Source: Rutpela maculata
Lineage: Eukaryota; Arthropoda; Insecta; Coleoptera; Cerambycidae
Length of the DNA: 64,000 bases
Assembly: GCA_936432065.2 (NCBI GenBank)
Contig: OW386292.2
Coordinates: 105,997,396-106,061,395, forward strand
Direction: 5' to 3'
The notes under the pieces were generated by a model. It made no database searches and was not told the origin of the DNA. It saw only the letters and a program-made list of their open reading frames with translations. Positions 1-11,848 of the stretch are shown one piece after another. The position numbers and the translations under genes are program-made. Every line of letters begins with the position of its first letter. The stretch's first letter is position 1.

Positions 1-1200
1 GAAAATGCCAATTTGTTGGAGGTTCAATAACCGAAGTAGTTACTTGCTTCCAATTATAAGCGTCCCAATCTTTTCCTAGAACCTGAATACTGGAAACTTC
101 TCTAATTATTTTATAATATTCTTCTAAATTTGTAATCGCGGGAATGTTTTTCACTTTTCGTTCAATTAGCCCAAAAACTCGATCGGGAGACATATAAGAA
201 TGTCCAACCACGGGAAAAATGAATTCAATTTTAGAAATATGATTTGGAGCAACTCTATAAAGCCACGCAGCGAGCATTCCAATAACACGAATTTTTATTT
301 TGCCCACCGCATCCATCAGCAAAGAGCCGAACAGTGGTAATCTCTTCAGAAAATTTAAATTTTGAGAGAACGTCAAAGAGGGCCGAGTCTATAACACTAG
401 AGTTTTTTGGTAAATGGTGATCTGTCCACAAGTATGAAGTTAAATTTTCAGGATTAAACTTAGTAGATGGCTCCTTTACAACTGCAAAGTTATATAAATT
501 GAATTGTGAAAAATAAGGTGATTGGTCGGCTAATTTGGGTAGAGCTAGATTTTTCTGGCAATCTAATGAGAAACACTGAATATTATGCGGTCAGTAAAAA
601 GCTTGGGCTTCAGCTTATGTACCCTATTAGTCAGCAGGTTCCTTTCTTAGATTTGAATTCACCTCAGTCTTTAGCTTTTCTTTTGTTTTTAGACAATCTG
701 AGCACATGTCTTTCTGAGATGTTCCGAAGCCTATATTGTACTGACTGTTAACATAACTTCTAAAGAAACATTCTCTGACTCGTAATTGCCCATCCACCGA
801 CTCATTGTACATTTTGTGCAGTTTTCGGATATTCAACTCACAAGGTAAATATTTTCTAACTACTGTTTTTCTTCGACAGTAATGGGATTCCGAACAAGTC
901 AGACTTTCTATGAATTTTGATATTGCACTCTTCTTATTGTTATTCTTACTTTTTATTCTGTCACCACCACGACCTTCTTTTGGAGGAGTCCCTGTTGCCA
1001 AAAATTGCCCCATTACTCCCTGGACTCTGTCCTTTTTTATATTGAAGATATTTAACAAAAAATTACGAGAAGCTTTTGCCTCTTTTCCATCAAATTTCCG
1101 AATGCCATATTTAATCGTAAGTGATTTCTTCCCTCTGGTATTGTCTCTAATCCTGGATTTCTTTGGTGCGTCAGCAGTACAGTACTTATGTATTATTGTA
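1..1200 (-). pseudogene. Decayed DUF7869-type transposon-associated gene, 3' end beyond the left edge
   Basis: Read on the minus strand, coding sequence starts near 1200. The stretch 1058-627 encodes a Cys/His-rich segment (HYCRRK, YLPCELNI, then NIGFG and CSDCLKTK). After a frame change near 600, a second frame carries the hallmarks LADQSPYFSQFN, SYLWTDHH and LFADGCGGQNKN, and a third frame continues towards position 1. This motif series is typical of a large family of uncharacterised insect proteins annotated with DUF7869 (name from memory), often multicopy and transposon-like. At least two frame changes and the lack of one long frame show it is not functional. Function is unknown; the conserved D and GGQN motifs suggest a nuclease or transposase-like fold, which is inference. 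Confidence 0.6.
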
Positions 1201-1392
1201 CCTTGGTATAATTTGTTCTTTTTTTATAAAATAGATCGAGAAACGCTTTTACATCGCACATTTTTAAAGTTTTACATTCCAAATAATTTTGGTGTTTGCA
1301 AGGCGGAATTTCTGGAAGGTTGTCTGCTTCATATCTGTAGAAAAATACATGTAGGCACGCTAAATACAAAAATGAAAATAAACTTACAATAA

Positions 1393-3600
1393 ATTCTTTT
1401 GTAGTTGTCTCTTATGAGTTTCAGGCTGTTTTTGTTTTTTTTTTCTGCTTTTATTTGGCGGTGTTTTCGTCAATTTGATTTCAAATAATTCCATTCCATT
1501 CCTGTACTTTCCATATTAGAAAAGTTATGACAGTCTTGCAGTCTTAAACAAACTAAGTAAAATACCATCTGCGTCTACCGCCAAAACGTCACGTGATACT
1601 CTCTGATGCATCTATTGGTTAAAATTGACTTGACGGAATATGTACTTGAATGATTGCTGCAGTTGGCAGGTTTTGAATTTAAACGTGAATTTAAAAGCGA
1701 AAATAATGCATTTGGCGAGTTTTGAGAGGAAATGACCATTCAGATATGTGCAAGACACAATGAACTATCGACCGCTGGTAATAACTCATTTTTTTGTATT
1801 TTGTTGACTTGGCGGGTTTTGCATCTATACGACTGAATTGGTATGTGACCAGCAAACAGCTCTGCATTTGTATGGTCAGGTCTTCACGAATGGTGATTTT
1901 CGCCGCTTCTGAACGCCTTCTATTAAAAACCACTATTTTACTCATATTAGTTGTGAAAATCGAAAATATGTGATCAGAGAGAATGATTTTGCTAATTCCT
2001 CGCAAGTGAATTTGACTTCTAATTCCAAATATTTCGCTAGCTGAGCTACATCAGAGCTCAAATGAAGAAGTTCAGTGCAATTAAATGTTCTTCTGTTCAA
2101 CGTTGACAATGCATTCGAGAAGATGCATGTAGGTACTCCACTCCATCTCTAAGAGATGTTGAAGGTTAAGTAAACTCTCATTCGATTTCGTATCCCCTAT
2201 TCGTATGACTTTTCCTCGAGTAACATATATTTAATACGAACGAAGGGACATCAAATGCAGGTCTCGTAACTCTCCGATTTACTGGCACATATTTTTTTGG
2301 TTGCTGAAAACAGTACATGCTTCTTCATGTAGTTCTGTGACCAGTAGAATTTCACAGACTGGATGTAAAATTACACCACTGTTGTAAAAATATATGCGCA
2401 ATGTGATGTGATTTTATGTATACTTTTATAATTCTTCGGCGTATGCAGATGAAGGCCGTAACTATAAAAAATATGATTTTACACGAATTTCTAAGTTTTG
2501 TTGGCATAGTCACATGGAGGCCATAACTTTACAACGTGGTTTTACGCAAATTCATGACACTTTTGCATGTGATTTTCAGTGAATATGAATGGTTCAAATT
2601 TATTGTTTTGAAGTATAATTTAGATAAATTATAAAATAGAGACACCTGTTTTTGTATTTAACCGTTTCAGAGGTGATTAAATACAAAAAACGTGTTTTCA
2701 CATTTTTCAACATTTCAGAACTATCTTAATTATACTAAAATAAATTTGACACATATATACAATCTGCAATTGTAGATAAAAGTAAGTACATTCTTTCCCT
2801 GATGTAGCACAAACAGAAAAAATTAAATGAATGTAATAAAAACCACATGTTAGGAGAATATTGTTTTTATTGTATAAAAGATATATATACACAAAATAAT
2901 ACGGTAAACTAAACTTAAATAAACATACATCACAGTAATTAACTTAAAATAAAACCTCATTCTCAGGCACTATGGTACAAAATATAAATACACATAATAA
3001 TAAACTGAACTTAGTAAACTTAACTAAACACACATCGTAGTAATAAAACATCATTCTGAGGCACAGTGGTATAAAAAATAAATACACAGAATAATAAACT
3101 AAATTAAACATACATCACAGTAAATAACTTAAAATAAAACTGTATCAGGAGGCACTATGGAGTATAAACCTATATAAATATTATAAAAAAAAGAGCGTTT
3201 ACATATGAATTTGTAAGCTGGCTGTACACATTTAAATAAAATTCCAGAAGCATTTTGTTGGTAATTTTGGTGGCATTCATGCTTATACTGTGATTAATGT
3301 GATAATTATTACATTTAAATACCATATTTTGGTTCATCCAGATAAATGTACTTACTTGTGTTTTGTAGATTTATGATATTGGTAACCATTTTAAGAAACA
3401 GTTTTCACAATAGATGTGCCAGCATGCTAAGGCTTTAATTTTATTCGGCCATTAATGGATATCTGCATAAGATGCTTGTTGGTGGTATTGAAATAAAATA
3501 TACAATTTTATTAGCATTACTAACTCATGAAAAATAAGGTATTCGAGATAGAATTCACACAACATTTGTAGAATGCACTCTGGAAGTGCACCTATATAGT
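1393..3600. other. AT-rich non-coding stretch
   Basis: No frame in this stretch shows recognisable protein motifs. The longest open frame (2005-1691, minus) has no family features. A short phrase related to TTGGCRGGTTTTG recurs at about 1662, 1712 and 1809. The right part holds the three-copy repeat listed separately. Confidence 0.5.
2893..3175. repeat. Three-copy imperfect tandem repeat, about 95 bp unit
   Basis: Three successive units share the order AATAATA-n-TAAACT, ACATACATC(A/G)(C/T)AGTA, AAATAAAAC and GGCAC(T/A)(A/G)TGG followed by ATAAATACAC. They start near 2893, 2990 and 3085. Units differ by point changes and small indels, so this is an old local duplication. No coding potential is seen. 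Confidence 0.6.
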
Positions 3601-3606
3601 TTCACC

Positions 3607-4010
3607 TCACCTCACCTCACCTTGTGTTTTTTTCTTACAGAAATTTTTCATTAGGATGAAATATAAGTACTTACGGAATGTATTTTGCTGACATTCTATG
3701 CAGTCTAACTGGCAGTGGTTTAGACCCGTTAATAGCCTCGTGCACACGGTGCTTTGTGTTTCTCTAGGATAAGATGTTTTGATGACTGCTGCCAGTCGAT
3801 CCACCTCTTCTGTCAGCACTTCGTCAAAGGGTCTTCTATTTTCATTAAGGTCCAAGAAGGCGTCAAGGCCAACATGGACCCTACTGTATGAACTTGCCTT
3901 GCATTTTTTTTTGTATTTGCAGGAAAAAAGTAGTGGCTGAATTTACAATTCCTTCCGCGCTTGCAAATTCCTATCATGTACTCTCTACACGGCATATCTT
4001 CAGATCGAAC
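3607..4010 (-). pseudogene. CCCH zinc-finger protein fragment
   Basis: On the minus strand a frame opens after a TTGTTTTAG tract (possible 3' splice site). From the ATG at 3995 it encodes a CCCH finger: Cys, 7 residues, Cys (GICKRGRN), 5 residues, Cys, 3 residues, His (CKFSH), followed by HYFFP. After a run of nine A on the coding strand the coherent reading moves to the -1 frame. There it continues with VGLDAFLDLNENRRPFDEV, EEVDRLAAVIKTSYP and CTRLLTGLNHCQLD, a helical-looking segment. The finger plus short helical protein is a recognisable layout, but I cannot name the gene. Flanking direct repeats (TTCTTACAGAAA near 3634 and 4253; TAAGCTGGCT near 3221 and 4149) suggest a local duplication. 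The frame change means it is probably dead, unless intron structure or slippage explains it. Confidence 0.5.
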
Positions 4011-4692
4011 TTGAGATTGAGACTAAAACAAGCAAGGGTACCTATTTAAAACCACGTTACAGCAAGTAGTACAAAACAACGAACAGCAAGTACCAAAAGA
4101 ATAAAAAATAACGAATGGCGAATAGAATAGAATAGAGAATAAAATTTGTAAGCTGGCTATACTCATTTAAATATAATTCCAGAAGTATTTTGGTGATACA
4201 GTTTCACTCGCCTAGTTTCACTTCCAAATCTACATCACTTAAGTGATTTATTTCTTACAGAAAGTTTTCATTATTATGAAATATAACTACTTAATAATAA
4301 TAATATTTATTTACTCTTAAGATTTACAATAACCTAGTAACAGTAACGTATAATTCATTATATAATCTATGGTAAATAAATAGTAGATATGGCATATGTT
4401 CGCAAAAGGATAAACCTTGTCTACAAATGAACCATACCCCTGCTACTTTTATGTATTCAGATATCGTAAATGAATGAATTAATGTGTGATCTTAAACAAT
4501 AAAAAAAATATAACTTAAAATATTAACACCAATATACAAAACACTATTCCTAAATTTATCATCATGCTAATTTCTTAATCTAGTCTTTATTTTAAGTGCT
4601 AATTTATTAGTTTTCATAGCGACCAAGAAAATGGTCAGTGTGCCTATTGTAACTATTTTTTTTTCTCTTATTAAAATTTTATATATTATATA

Positions 4693-6160
4693 TTATGGGT
4701 AAGTATTTCTTAAGTCAATAAACTGATGGGAGGTTTGTCTAGGTAAGTTTAACAACCATTTCTGTATCTTATTTTTAAAGTTACCAATTGAATTATAATT
4801 TTTTATGTCAGCTGGAAGTTTATTATATAAACGAGGACCAAGGTAAATGTGACATCTTTGTGTAATAGTTTTTGAGATTTTGGGGACATGGTAAGATTTA
4901 TCTTTATATATTGTGCTGTATTGATGCTCAATTTGGCTTTTACATTTTAGTTTTTTTTGGTGTAGCAAGATGGCAGATGGCAGAGCAATACAATTGTCTA
5001 ATATCTAAGACACTCGCCAGCTGGAAGTTATCTCTTTTCCATACATTATTTTTAAGATCCGCTTTTGCACCGTCTCCACGTTTTTTAAATAAATGTTGTA
5101 AGCCTCTCCCCAGGCTAGAATCTTTTATCTTAACTGGGATTCCACAAAGGCCTAATACGTAATTCTTAGCTGTTTAATATTTAGTATCTTCTTAAAATAC
5201 TTGAATTTAGCTAATAAGCTTCTTATCTTCTGAGTTAAATTAAGTAAGTGTTTATCCCATCTTAAGTTGCAGTCAATAGTTATGCCTAGATATTTAATTG
5301 TATTAACTGCTGGAATTTCAAATTTGTTGGTATTATCTCGATCCCTAATTTTTTTAATGGAGGTAGTGACTTTATTTTATTAATGGAGAATGGCACATAC
5401 TATGTTTTACTGAAGTTAATTGTTAAAAGTCTCAAATCAAACCACTGTTTAATGTTTTTAAAATCTTTTTCAGCTTTGGCTGGCACAGTTTCCCAAGAAT
5501 CGCCAGTATACAGGATTGCCGGGTCATCCGCAAAGATTTGCCCCGAGTAGCCCTGCTGAAACAGATTTTTAAGGTATATGTTAAACAGACTGGGGCCAAG
5601 TACGGTGCCCTGTGGGACGCCGTACTATACCCTTCTCATGTCACTTATATAGTCCTTTATTTTGACACATTGTTCCCGATCAGCTAAGTAGTTTTTCATT
5701 AATTTTTTATTTTTCCTCTGAAACCAACTTATTCAAGAGCCTGCAAAAATAGAGTGTGGCTTACTGTATCAAAGGCCTTGGCCAGATCCACGAATATGCA
5801 AATAGCTTGTTGGCTATCATCAAGTACCTTGTAAATTTTAGATACGCTATTGCATCTTTTGTAGACCTAACCTCTCTAAAACCAAACTGTGAGTTATTTA
5901 GGGTTTTATACTTCTCGAGATATCCAGTTATTCTATTTTCTATTAATGTTTCCATGACTTTCGCTATCGTTGAAATTAATGATATAGGCCTATAGTTCCC
6001 AATTTTCATTATGTCGCCGCTCTTGAACACAGGTTTGATTAAAGCTTTTTAAGTGCTATTTTATTACTTACATAGCACAGCGGTGTTACGACATAGTCCA
6101 CTATCTCCTATAAGGTACTTGTGGTGATTTTATCTAGTCCTGGCGCTTTATATTTTTTTA
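4693..6160 (-). pseudogene. LINE reverse transcriptase, broken
   Basis: The order of motifs in the minus direction is that of a LINE reverse transcriptase. First comes VFKSGD and NYRPISLISTIAKVME (6030-5940), then NNSQFGFRE (about 5890). Next are GVPQGTVLGPSLFNIYL (about 5620-5570) and FADDPAILYTGDSW (about 5545-5505), the catalytic FADD box. The C-terminal part ends with YLGPRLYNKLPADIK (4693-4968). These pieces sit in different frames, so the gene is dead. The family assignment rests on the PISLL, PQG and FADD boxes and the YNKLP tail common in insect LINEs. Confidence 0.75.
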
Positions 6161-6360
6161 AATTTTGTATTTTTTTATTTCATTTTCACTAATTTTATTA
6201 AGGAAAATAGAATTTGCTACTTCCTTTTTATTTTCAATAATACTTTCTGGTTTATTTATTTTGCTAGCTAATTTTCTGCCGATATTTGAAAAAAAAATTC
6301 TTTGTTTTGTACACCTATCTATGTTGTAAGCTAAATGCTTCATGAATAGGTTATAGAGTG

Positions 6361-7362
6361 AGATCCCAGAGCCGCCAGACCTACGTCATTTTAGCAAAGC
6401 TAATATTTTGACAACAAATAGTATAATATCTAGGTAAGAACGTATGCGTATTTGCTAGTTTGAAAGCGGGGCCCTTTTGCAGAAAACAGGTATAAAAGGT
6501 AGATAAAAATTTTATTCAGTAAGTTAAAGTATGATAGCTAAATTATTTTACAAGTGGCACGCTAACTACATGGTGTAAGCGTCAACCTCGTTGTGTTCTG
6601 TTTTCCCGTGCCAGCAACCAAAATAAATAAGTGCTTCGTCTAGTAAGTGATAGTTTTATAGTGTTTTTCTTTTAATTAGTTTTAGGTCCTTGTGGACACA
6701 TTTTTAATGTCTAATTTAGTTTTTAAGTCTGCCTGCGGCAGACAGGAGCACTAACCTACATATCATCTGTCGTTAAGCCAAACCGGACCGGCTCCGCCCA
6801 GCCCTACAATCACCACGACGCTGTGCGACGTAGTTGTCTGGCTGGCTCCGGACCAAGTTCCGGCGAGGCGCATACGTGTATAAAAAGTATTAATAAATTG
6901 TTATTCATTCATTCATTCATTCATTCTGGAACTTAAGGTCCGAGGTTCGATCCCTGAGCGTTCTCAGGTTTTTTTTTTCAAATATACGTACTAAGAAATC
7001 AACTTATGGCCAAAAATAATAAATATTTCCCTATCGGTTGTCTCTTTCTTGGTAATCGCCACTTTAAGTTAATATTTGTTGAAAAAAAAAAAGCTGGGAA
7101 CGCTCAGGATCGAACCTCGGACCTTAAGATTCGGAGGTTGACGCTTGCACCATGTCGTTAGTGTGTCACGTGGAAAATAAACCAGCTATCATATTTTAAC
7201 GTACTGAGTAAAATTTGTATGTACCTTTTGTACCTGTTTTCTGCAACAGGGCCCCGCTTTCAAAGTAACAAATACGCATACGTTCTTAATTAGATATTAC
7301 ACTAGTTGTTGTCAAACTATTAGCTTTGCTAAAATGACGTAGGTCTGGCAGCTCTAGGATCT
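6361..7362. mobile_element. Inverted-repeat (foldback/MITE-like) element with tRNA-like arms
   Basis: The left end AGATCCCAGAGC matches the reverse complement of the right end (AGATCCTAGAGC). Complementarity continues through GCCAGACCTACGTCATTTTA, CGTATGCGTATTTG and AAAGCGGGGCCC. The arms are about 300 bp around a centre of about 110 bp (roughly 6975-7085). Each arm contains a pol III B-box-like GGTTCGATCC preceded by TGGTG(T/C)AAGCG, which looks like a tRNA-derived A box, so two tRNA-like heads face each other. It interrupts the LINE linker region. No clear target-site duplication was found. Confidence 0.7.
6595..6934 (+). mobile_element. Retroposon-like insertion with (ATTC)n tail inside the left arm
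   Basis: The left arm of the surrounding inverted-repeat element loses its match to the right arm at about 6595 and regains it at about 6936. The intervening 340 bp is more GC-rich (CTGCCTGCGGCAGACAGG, CCGGACCGGCTCCGCCC) and ends in (ATTC)5-6. A simple-repeat tail is typical of SINE or LINE 3' ends. The family is not recognised. Because it is present in only one arm, it inserted after the inverted-repeat element formed. Confidence 0.5.
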
Positions 7363-7980
7363 TGGACTATTAGTGGCTGTTTCAACATTAGGGCAATTAT
7401 ACACATCGGTCCACGTTTGCTGTGACAATTTCTTTTTTAGTTGGTTAAAATTTATATACCTTACAATTAAATTATCTTTATCGAAATTAACCTTGTTTTT
7501 CATCTCATTTTGGAATAATATTGTGTAGTGGTCCGTAACATGTGATTCTAATACCACTGATAGCGGTGGATGCTTATTGATATTTTTTACGAACAGGTGA
7601 TCGATGCATGATTTAGACTCACCTGTACCCTTGTGTATACATTAATACATGAATTAAAATCCTGCTCACCGAGAATGTTTAAGTATGCCTTTCTAGATAA
7701 TTTTTTAATTGGTTATTAAACTCATCTACAAATAATGCAGGCGACCTATATATACAAGTTAAGATCAAATTTTTGTTATGTCCCGCTTTTATTGTAATTT
7801 TAAGTGCCATTGATTTGTGGATTTGAATTATTTCCTTATCATAGTTATAATCATTTTTAAGAAATACTATTATGCCATCATTTTGGTTAAACTCGCCTTT
7901 ATTGTAAATTGTTTTGTAGCTCTACCTTTTTTTTTAGATTACTCTTTAGATTTACCTTGGCCGATTATCAATAATTTTAT
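7354..7980 (-). pseudogene. LINE endonuclease (EEP-type) fragment
   Basis: Minus-strand translation gives KSCIDHLFVKN followed by VLESHVTDHYTILF (7557-7500), the late motifs of an apurinic-type LINE endonuclease (SCIDHIF and SDHYP-like boxes). It runs into NCPNVETATNS, where the inverted-repeat element interrupts it. Reading resumes at 6343 with FMKHLAYNIDRCTKQ, which fits the usual linker between endonuclease and RT. The catalytic N-terminal half is not recognisable. Confidence 0.65.
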
Positions 7981-7984
7981 TTTT

Positions 7985-8792
7985 TTATTGTATAGTGAAG
8001 GGTTTAGTAAAATCAGGTGCAGATAATATAGGTGCTGATACAAGAGCTTGTTTTAATTTTATAAATGAGTTTTCAGCTTCATCTGACCACTGAGTATTTT
8101 GTTTCTTTCTAACTTTACCTCTTAAAAGATCATTTAATGGTGAAACTAACGTTGAAAAATGGGGAATAAATCGGCGATACCAAGATGTCATACCTATAAA
8201 CCTTTTTATTTCAGTTGTGTTTATGGGCCTAGGATAGTTTACCATGGCGGAGATTTTTTCAGGATCTGTACGTAAATCTTCTTCGTCTACCACATAACCA
8301 AGAAATTTAAGGGATTTTTTAAAAATTCGCATTTATTGAGGTTAACCGTTAAATTAGCATCTTTTAAGATATCTACTACTTCCTTTAAAATTCGAATATG
8401 TTCTTCAAAAGTAGAGGAAACAATGATAATATCATCTAGATAGACAAATAAATTTGGTTCATACTTAGAACCGAACACAGCGTCCATTAATCTTTGCTGC
8501 GTCTGCGCACTATTAATAAGTCCAAACGGCATTCTATTAAAGTGAAATAAACCACGTCCAGCTACTGAAAATGCTGTTTTTCTTTTGATTCCGGAGTAAG
8601 AGGAATCTGCCAAAAAGCTTTTCTCAAATCAACTGAGCTGATATATTTAGCATTCCTAAGCATACTTAAAATTCTATCTACACGATTAAAAGGATAAGCA
8701 TCAGGTTTAGTAACCTTATTTAAATGTCTACCATCAAAAGTGAAACGATATTCACCTGACTTTTTCTTTACTAAAAGTACTGTGAACACCAA
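7985..8792 (-). pseudogene. Gypsy reverse transcriptase / RNase H start, broken
   Basis: Minus-strand frames give VKKKSGEYRFTFDGRHLN (fingers), SVDLRKAFWQIPL (motif A with its Asp), GRGLFHFNRMPFGLINS (motif B) and FVYLDDIIIVS (YLDD catalytic box). Then come FIGMTSWYRRFIPHFS (thumb/connection) and SFIKLKQALVSAPILSAPDF leading into RNase H. Three frames are needed to read the series (8792-8562, 8613-8287, 8332-7985), so it is inactive. All key catalytic residues that are covered are still visible. Confidence 0.8.
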
Positions 8793-8985
8793 GAACTATG
8801 AGACGGTTCAACTACTCCTAAACGTAACATTTCATCCAATTCTTTATATAAAATGTTCATCATAAAAGGTGACAATGGGTATTGTTTAGCTTTAAAAGGT
8901 TTTGCCGTCCCGGTATCAATATCCATAGAGATTTTATTGGTACATCCTAATTTCTCTTCAGATGAAATATCTTTAAATAATTTAG

Positions 8986-9522
8986 TTACATTTCTACTTG
9001 TACTAGTTCTTGTTTACTAAATCTTGAAATTTCTGTAGTTGCTGTTAACTCGTTTTCCAATATACCTATTTCAACATTACTGACATTACTATTTATAGAC
9101 CAGGTGTTATTACTAAAATTTAAATCAATTGCAAATAATTTGCAAAAGTCACTCCCCAAGATAATTTTATGTTTCAGAGAAGGAACAACTAAAACTTTAA
9201 GAACCTTGCAAACATCACTAATATAAATTGGTAAATACACATAACCTATTACTTCTTGAAAATTTCCATCAGCTGTAGAAACCGAGGTATCTAGACACTT
9301 ATCTAATGCTAACTTAAATTTTTCTAAAATTGTTAAATATTGACTGCCTAATACACTTAAATTTGCCCCTGAATCTAAAAGAGCTACGTAATTTTTATCA
9401 AATATCTTTACTTTAATATATGGTCTGTTATCTAATGGTTTTGATATAAAAAGTGGGGAAACATTATTTCTGTTTAAGTTACTAGAATTTTTATAAAATT
9501 TTGACACAATATCTAACCACAT
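8986..9522 (-). pseudogene. Gypsy retropepsin-like protease segment
   Basis: The 178-residue frame contains VALLDSGANLSVLG, the D-S/T-G active-site box of an aspartic protease with the usual downstream hydrophobic strand. A later segment, HKIILGSDFCKLFAIDLNF, corresponds to the IILG box that closes the retropepsin fold. It lies between gag and RT as expected in Ty3/gypsy polyproteins. The frame itself is intact but its neighbours are broken. Confidence 0.7.
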
Positions 9523-9599
9523 TTTCCACTCTAAATTTTGTTGTTTATTATCAATAAAATTATTAATTTTTTTGTGCCTATAACTCTAGATTTGAAGCG

Positions 9600-10890
9600 A
9601 CACAAACCTCGAATCTTATCTAATCGTTTTTTGAACATGAACAGGTTTTTAAATTTTCATCTGGCTTTCCACACTTAAAGCAATTTTTTTTTTTTGGAGC
9701 TCTGCAATCTTGATAACAATGATTTTCTAGACGGCAATTATAACAAATTATTTTTTTATGTCCAGTCGATGTGGGAGGACCATTTTCATTTATTACTGAA
9801 ATATTTTGATTGTTAACATTATTATGTATTTTCTTTTTACTTACAAAATTTTTACTTTTATGTTTAGTCTGAAAATGTTTTTTATTTGTATTATAATTAT
9901 AACTATTTCTGGGATTATGCTCTGTATTACTAGTGTACGCTAATTCAGGCTCTAAAGAAAAATGACTAGGCGGAGGATGATATTTATTTTTAATTGAATC
10001 CGCATCATCAATTTTTTTACAATAAGAAACTAATTCGCTAATAGAGTTTATTTAAGTTAAAGCTAATCTACTCATATAATGTGGCAAAATATTTTTCTTT
10101 ATGTATTTTAATCTAGTAGGTTCAGATACATCTTTATTTAATCTACTAAATAAGGTTTCCATTATAGCAACATATATAGTTATTGACTCATTTTTACCTT
10201 GTGTACGTTCTCTAATTTCAATCCACAGCTGATACTCGTAATCGATAGGAAGAAATTCTTTATTCATTAAGTTTACTAAAGATTCCCAATCAGAGACAGT
10301 ATTTTTAATAGATCTAAACCAAATGAGAGCATTATTACTAAATAAATCGCAAGCACTGTTAAAAAGTTCTGGCTTAGAGACATTTCTAGACGTACATAAC
10401 TCACCTACCCCTTCTAAAAATTATTTTAAACTTGAATTCTTATCCCCGCTAAATTTTAAATCCCACTTGTATACTGGAAGAGATTTACAAGTATTTTGCA
10501 CTGCATTGTTAGGAAAAAAAATCGTATTATGCATCATAGTTGAATTTAAATTACTTTGTATAGCTTCAGGAACGATAGGTTGTTGTGTTTTTCCAGCTAA
10601 CAAGGTCTCAAGCTCGAGACAGGTAGCTTTATAAGAAGATAAGTCCGCATCTTCATTTTCAATTTTAATTCTGTTTATCCGATGTATTAAGAAAGTTTTT
10701 ATGTGTATATGGCCAGAATCTTGTTCGGGGCCGTCAAAGTCATTTATCAAAGATCTAATTTCATCAAAGTTAGAATCAATTATCATTTTTTCAGTATCAA
10801 AATCAAAATAATCATATTCGTACTCTCTCTTACTTATTTCTTCTTTGTCTAACAACTTTCTTAACATTTTACGTTTTATATTCAACTCTT
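9600..10890 (-). pseudogene. Gypsy gag, broken
   Basis: The C-terminal end of the frame 10,966-10,421 reads PVYKWDLKFSGDKN, the entry to the gag capsid region. A second frame (10,267-10,052) gives LPIDYEYQLWIEIRERTQG and YIKKNILPHYMSRLAL, the classic central gag motif of insect gypsy elements. Near 9760-9640 the minus strand encodes closely spaced Cys and His residues consistent with zinc knuckles. At least three frame changes separate these pieces. Confidence 0.65.
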
Positions 10891-11381
10891 TTTTGGTAGT
10901 TTTAACACAAATTTGTGTGTCATATGTTGTTGGTAATTCTAATAAACAGGAACAATTATGTGCCACAGGGCTGTCGTTGATATGTATTCAATAAGTATAG
11001 TGTCATCAGTTATAATATCAGCACCTGTACAAAAACGTAGAAATTTTTCTAAAATATCTGTCTCGGCTTCTCTTATAAATTTTTTAAGAAATGCTATTTC
11101 TTGTTCTGCGGTTTTATTTTCTTTGGTGCGGTTAATTAAACTAAAATATTCCTATTGGATATCATTCTTTTAACATATATATCACTTAAATTGTCCTCGG
11201 AAAATTTATTTTTCAAAAGAGACTGCCACACGTTTATTATAAACATGGGCTTTTGAACAAATTCCTTATGTGAGATATCCTCAATTATTTTGTTAATATT
11301 ACCTTTTTATCACTATTTGTTTGCATTCTAACGAATCCAATACATCTAGGAGTTCTTCCATATCCACGTCGCAAAAATTAT
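10890..11381 (-). pseudogene. HECT-type E3 ubiquitin ligase C-lobe-like fragment
   Basis: Minus-strand frames encode FLKKFIREAETDILEKFLRFCTGADI followed in a shifted frame by PVAHNCSCLLELPTTYDT. The order (L)xFxTG, then P(V/A)AHxC, then LELP-x-Y matches the end of HECT catalytic domains, where that Cys is the ubiquitin-accepting residue. It resembles G2E3-type HECT proteins, which are often multicopy and transposon-associated. The gene is broken and is interrupted at 11,381 by the gypsy element with TTAT duplication. Its upstream part resumes at 19,379. The tail runs directly into gypsy gag. Confidence 0.45.
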
Positions 11382-11848
11382 TGTCAAACCTAATTTCTGA
11401 TTTAATTTATTAATATAAAATCGCAAAAATAGAAATAAATAATCCATAACTAGCTTGCATAATATTATTTTAAATTATTGTTTTGGTTCAATACCATTGT
11501 AATGCACGTATCATATACTGCTGAGTCAACAAGGCTCTATTTAGTAAATAAAGTTAACATTGAACTGTAAACGAAATGTATCATCTACCTGGGTATTTAA
11601 ACGAAAATGTAAACAATGACGGGGGAGTCTACGCGGGCACCGAAAGGGAGGCACTGCCTTCTGTCCTTTGAAAGCCCTTCAGTAACCACGTTGTGTCGTG
11701 GATTTGGATATTGTGTTTGTGATATTTTTTGTAAGTATAGTGTTTTGTTTTATTGTTGTTATTAAATAAATATTGTTTGTTGAAGTGAGTGGATTTAATT
11801 TGTCGTTTCAGTTCAGATATTCGGGCTGAGCACGTTTTAGGCGTGACA
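11382..11848 (+). repeat. 5' LTR of the gypsy element
   Basis: It begins TGTCAAACC, ends GGCGTGACA and is a near-identical direct repeat of 18,912-19,378. The TG...CA ends and equal length of 467 bp define its borders. An AATAAATAT tract near 11,767 may serve as a polyadenylation signal. Confidence 0.93.

Larger units (their letters stand above)
4290..7985 (-). mobile_element. Non-LTR retrotransposon (jockey/CR1-like LINE), degenerate
   Basis: The element reads right to left: endonuclease domain (about 7980-7354), linker (6343-6158) and reverse transcriptase with C-terminal region (about 6060-4690). It ends on the left in an AATAATAAT tract near 4285-4305 that resembles the short-repeat tail of CR1/jockey elements. 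Several frame breaks make it inactive. It is split by the inverted-repeat element at 6361-7362. Its right edge abuts the gypsy remnant at 7985, so one of the two truncated the other. Confidence 0.75.
7985..10890 (-). mobile_element. Ty3/gypsy-type retrotransposon remnant, no LTRs
   Basis: On the minus strand the order is gag (10,890-10,050), zinc-knuckle region (about 9760-9640), aspartic protease (9522-8986), reverse transcriptase (8792-8290) and the beginning of RNase H (to 7985). The rest of RNase H, the integrase and both LTRs are missing, the 3' side being cut off at the LINE. Reading frames are broken repeatedly. The gag-PR-RT-RH order and motifs place it in Ty3/gypsy. Confidence 0.75.

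Noticed and set aside
1691..2005. 104-residue minus-strand frame
   Set aside because: It has no motif, AT-driven composition and no support from neighbours.
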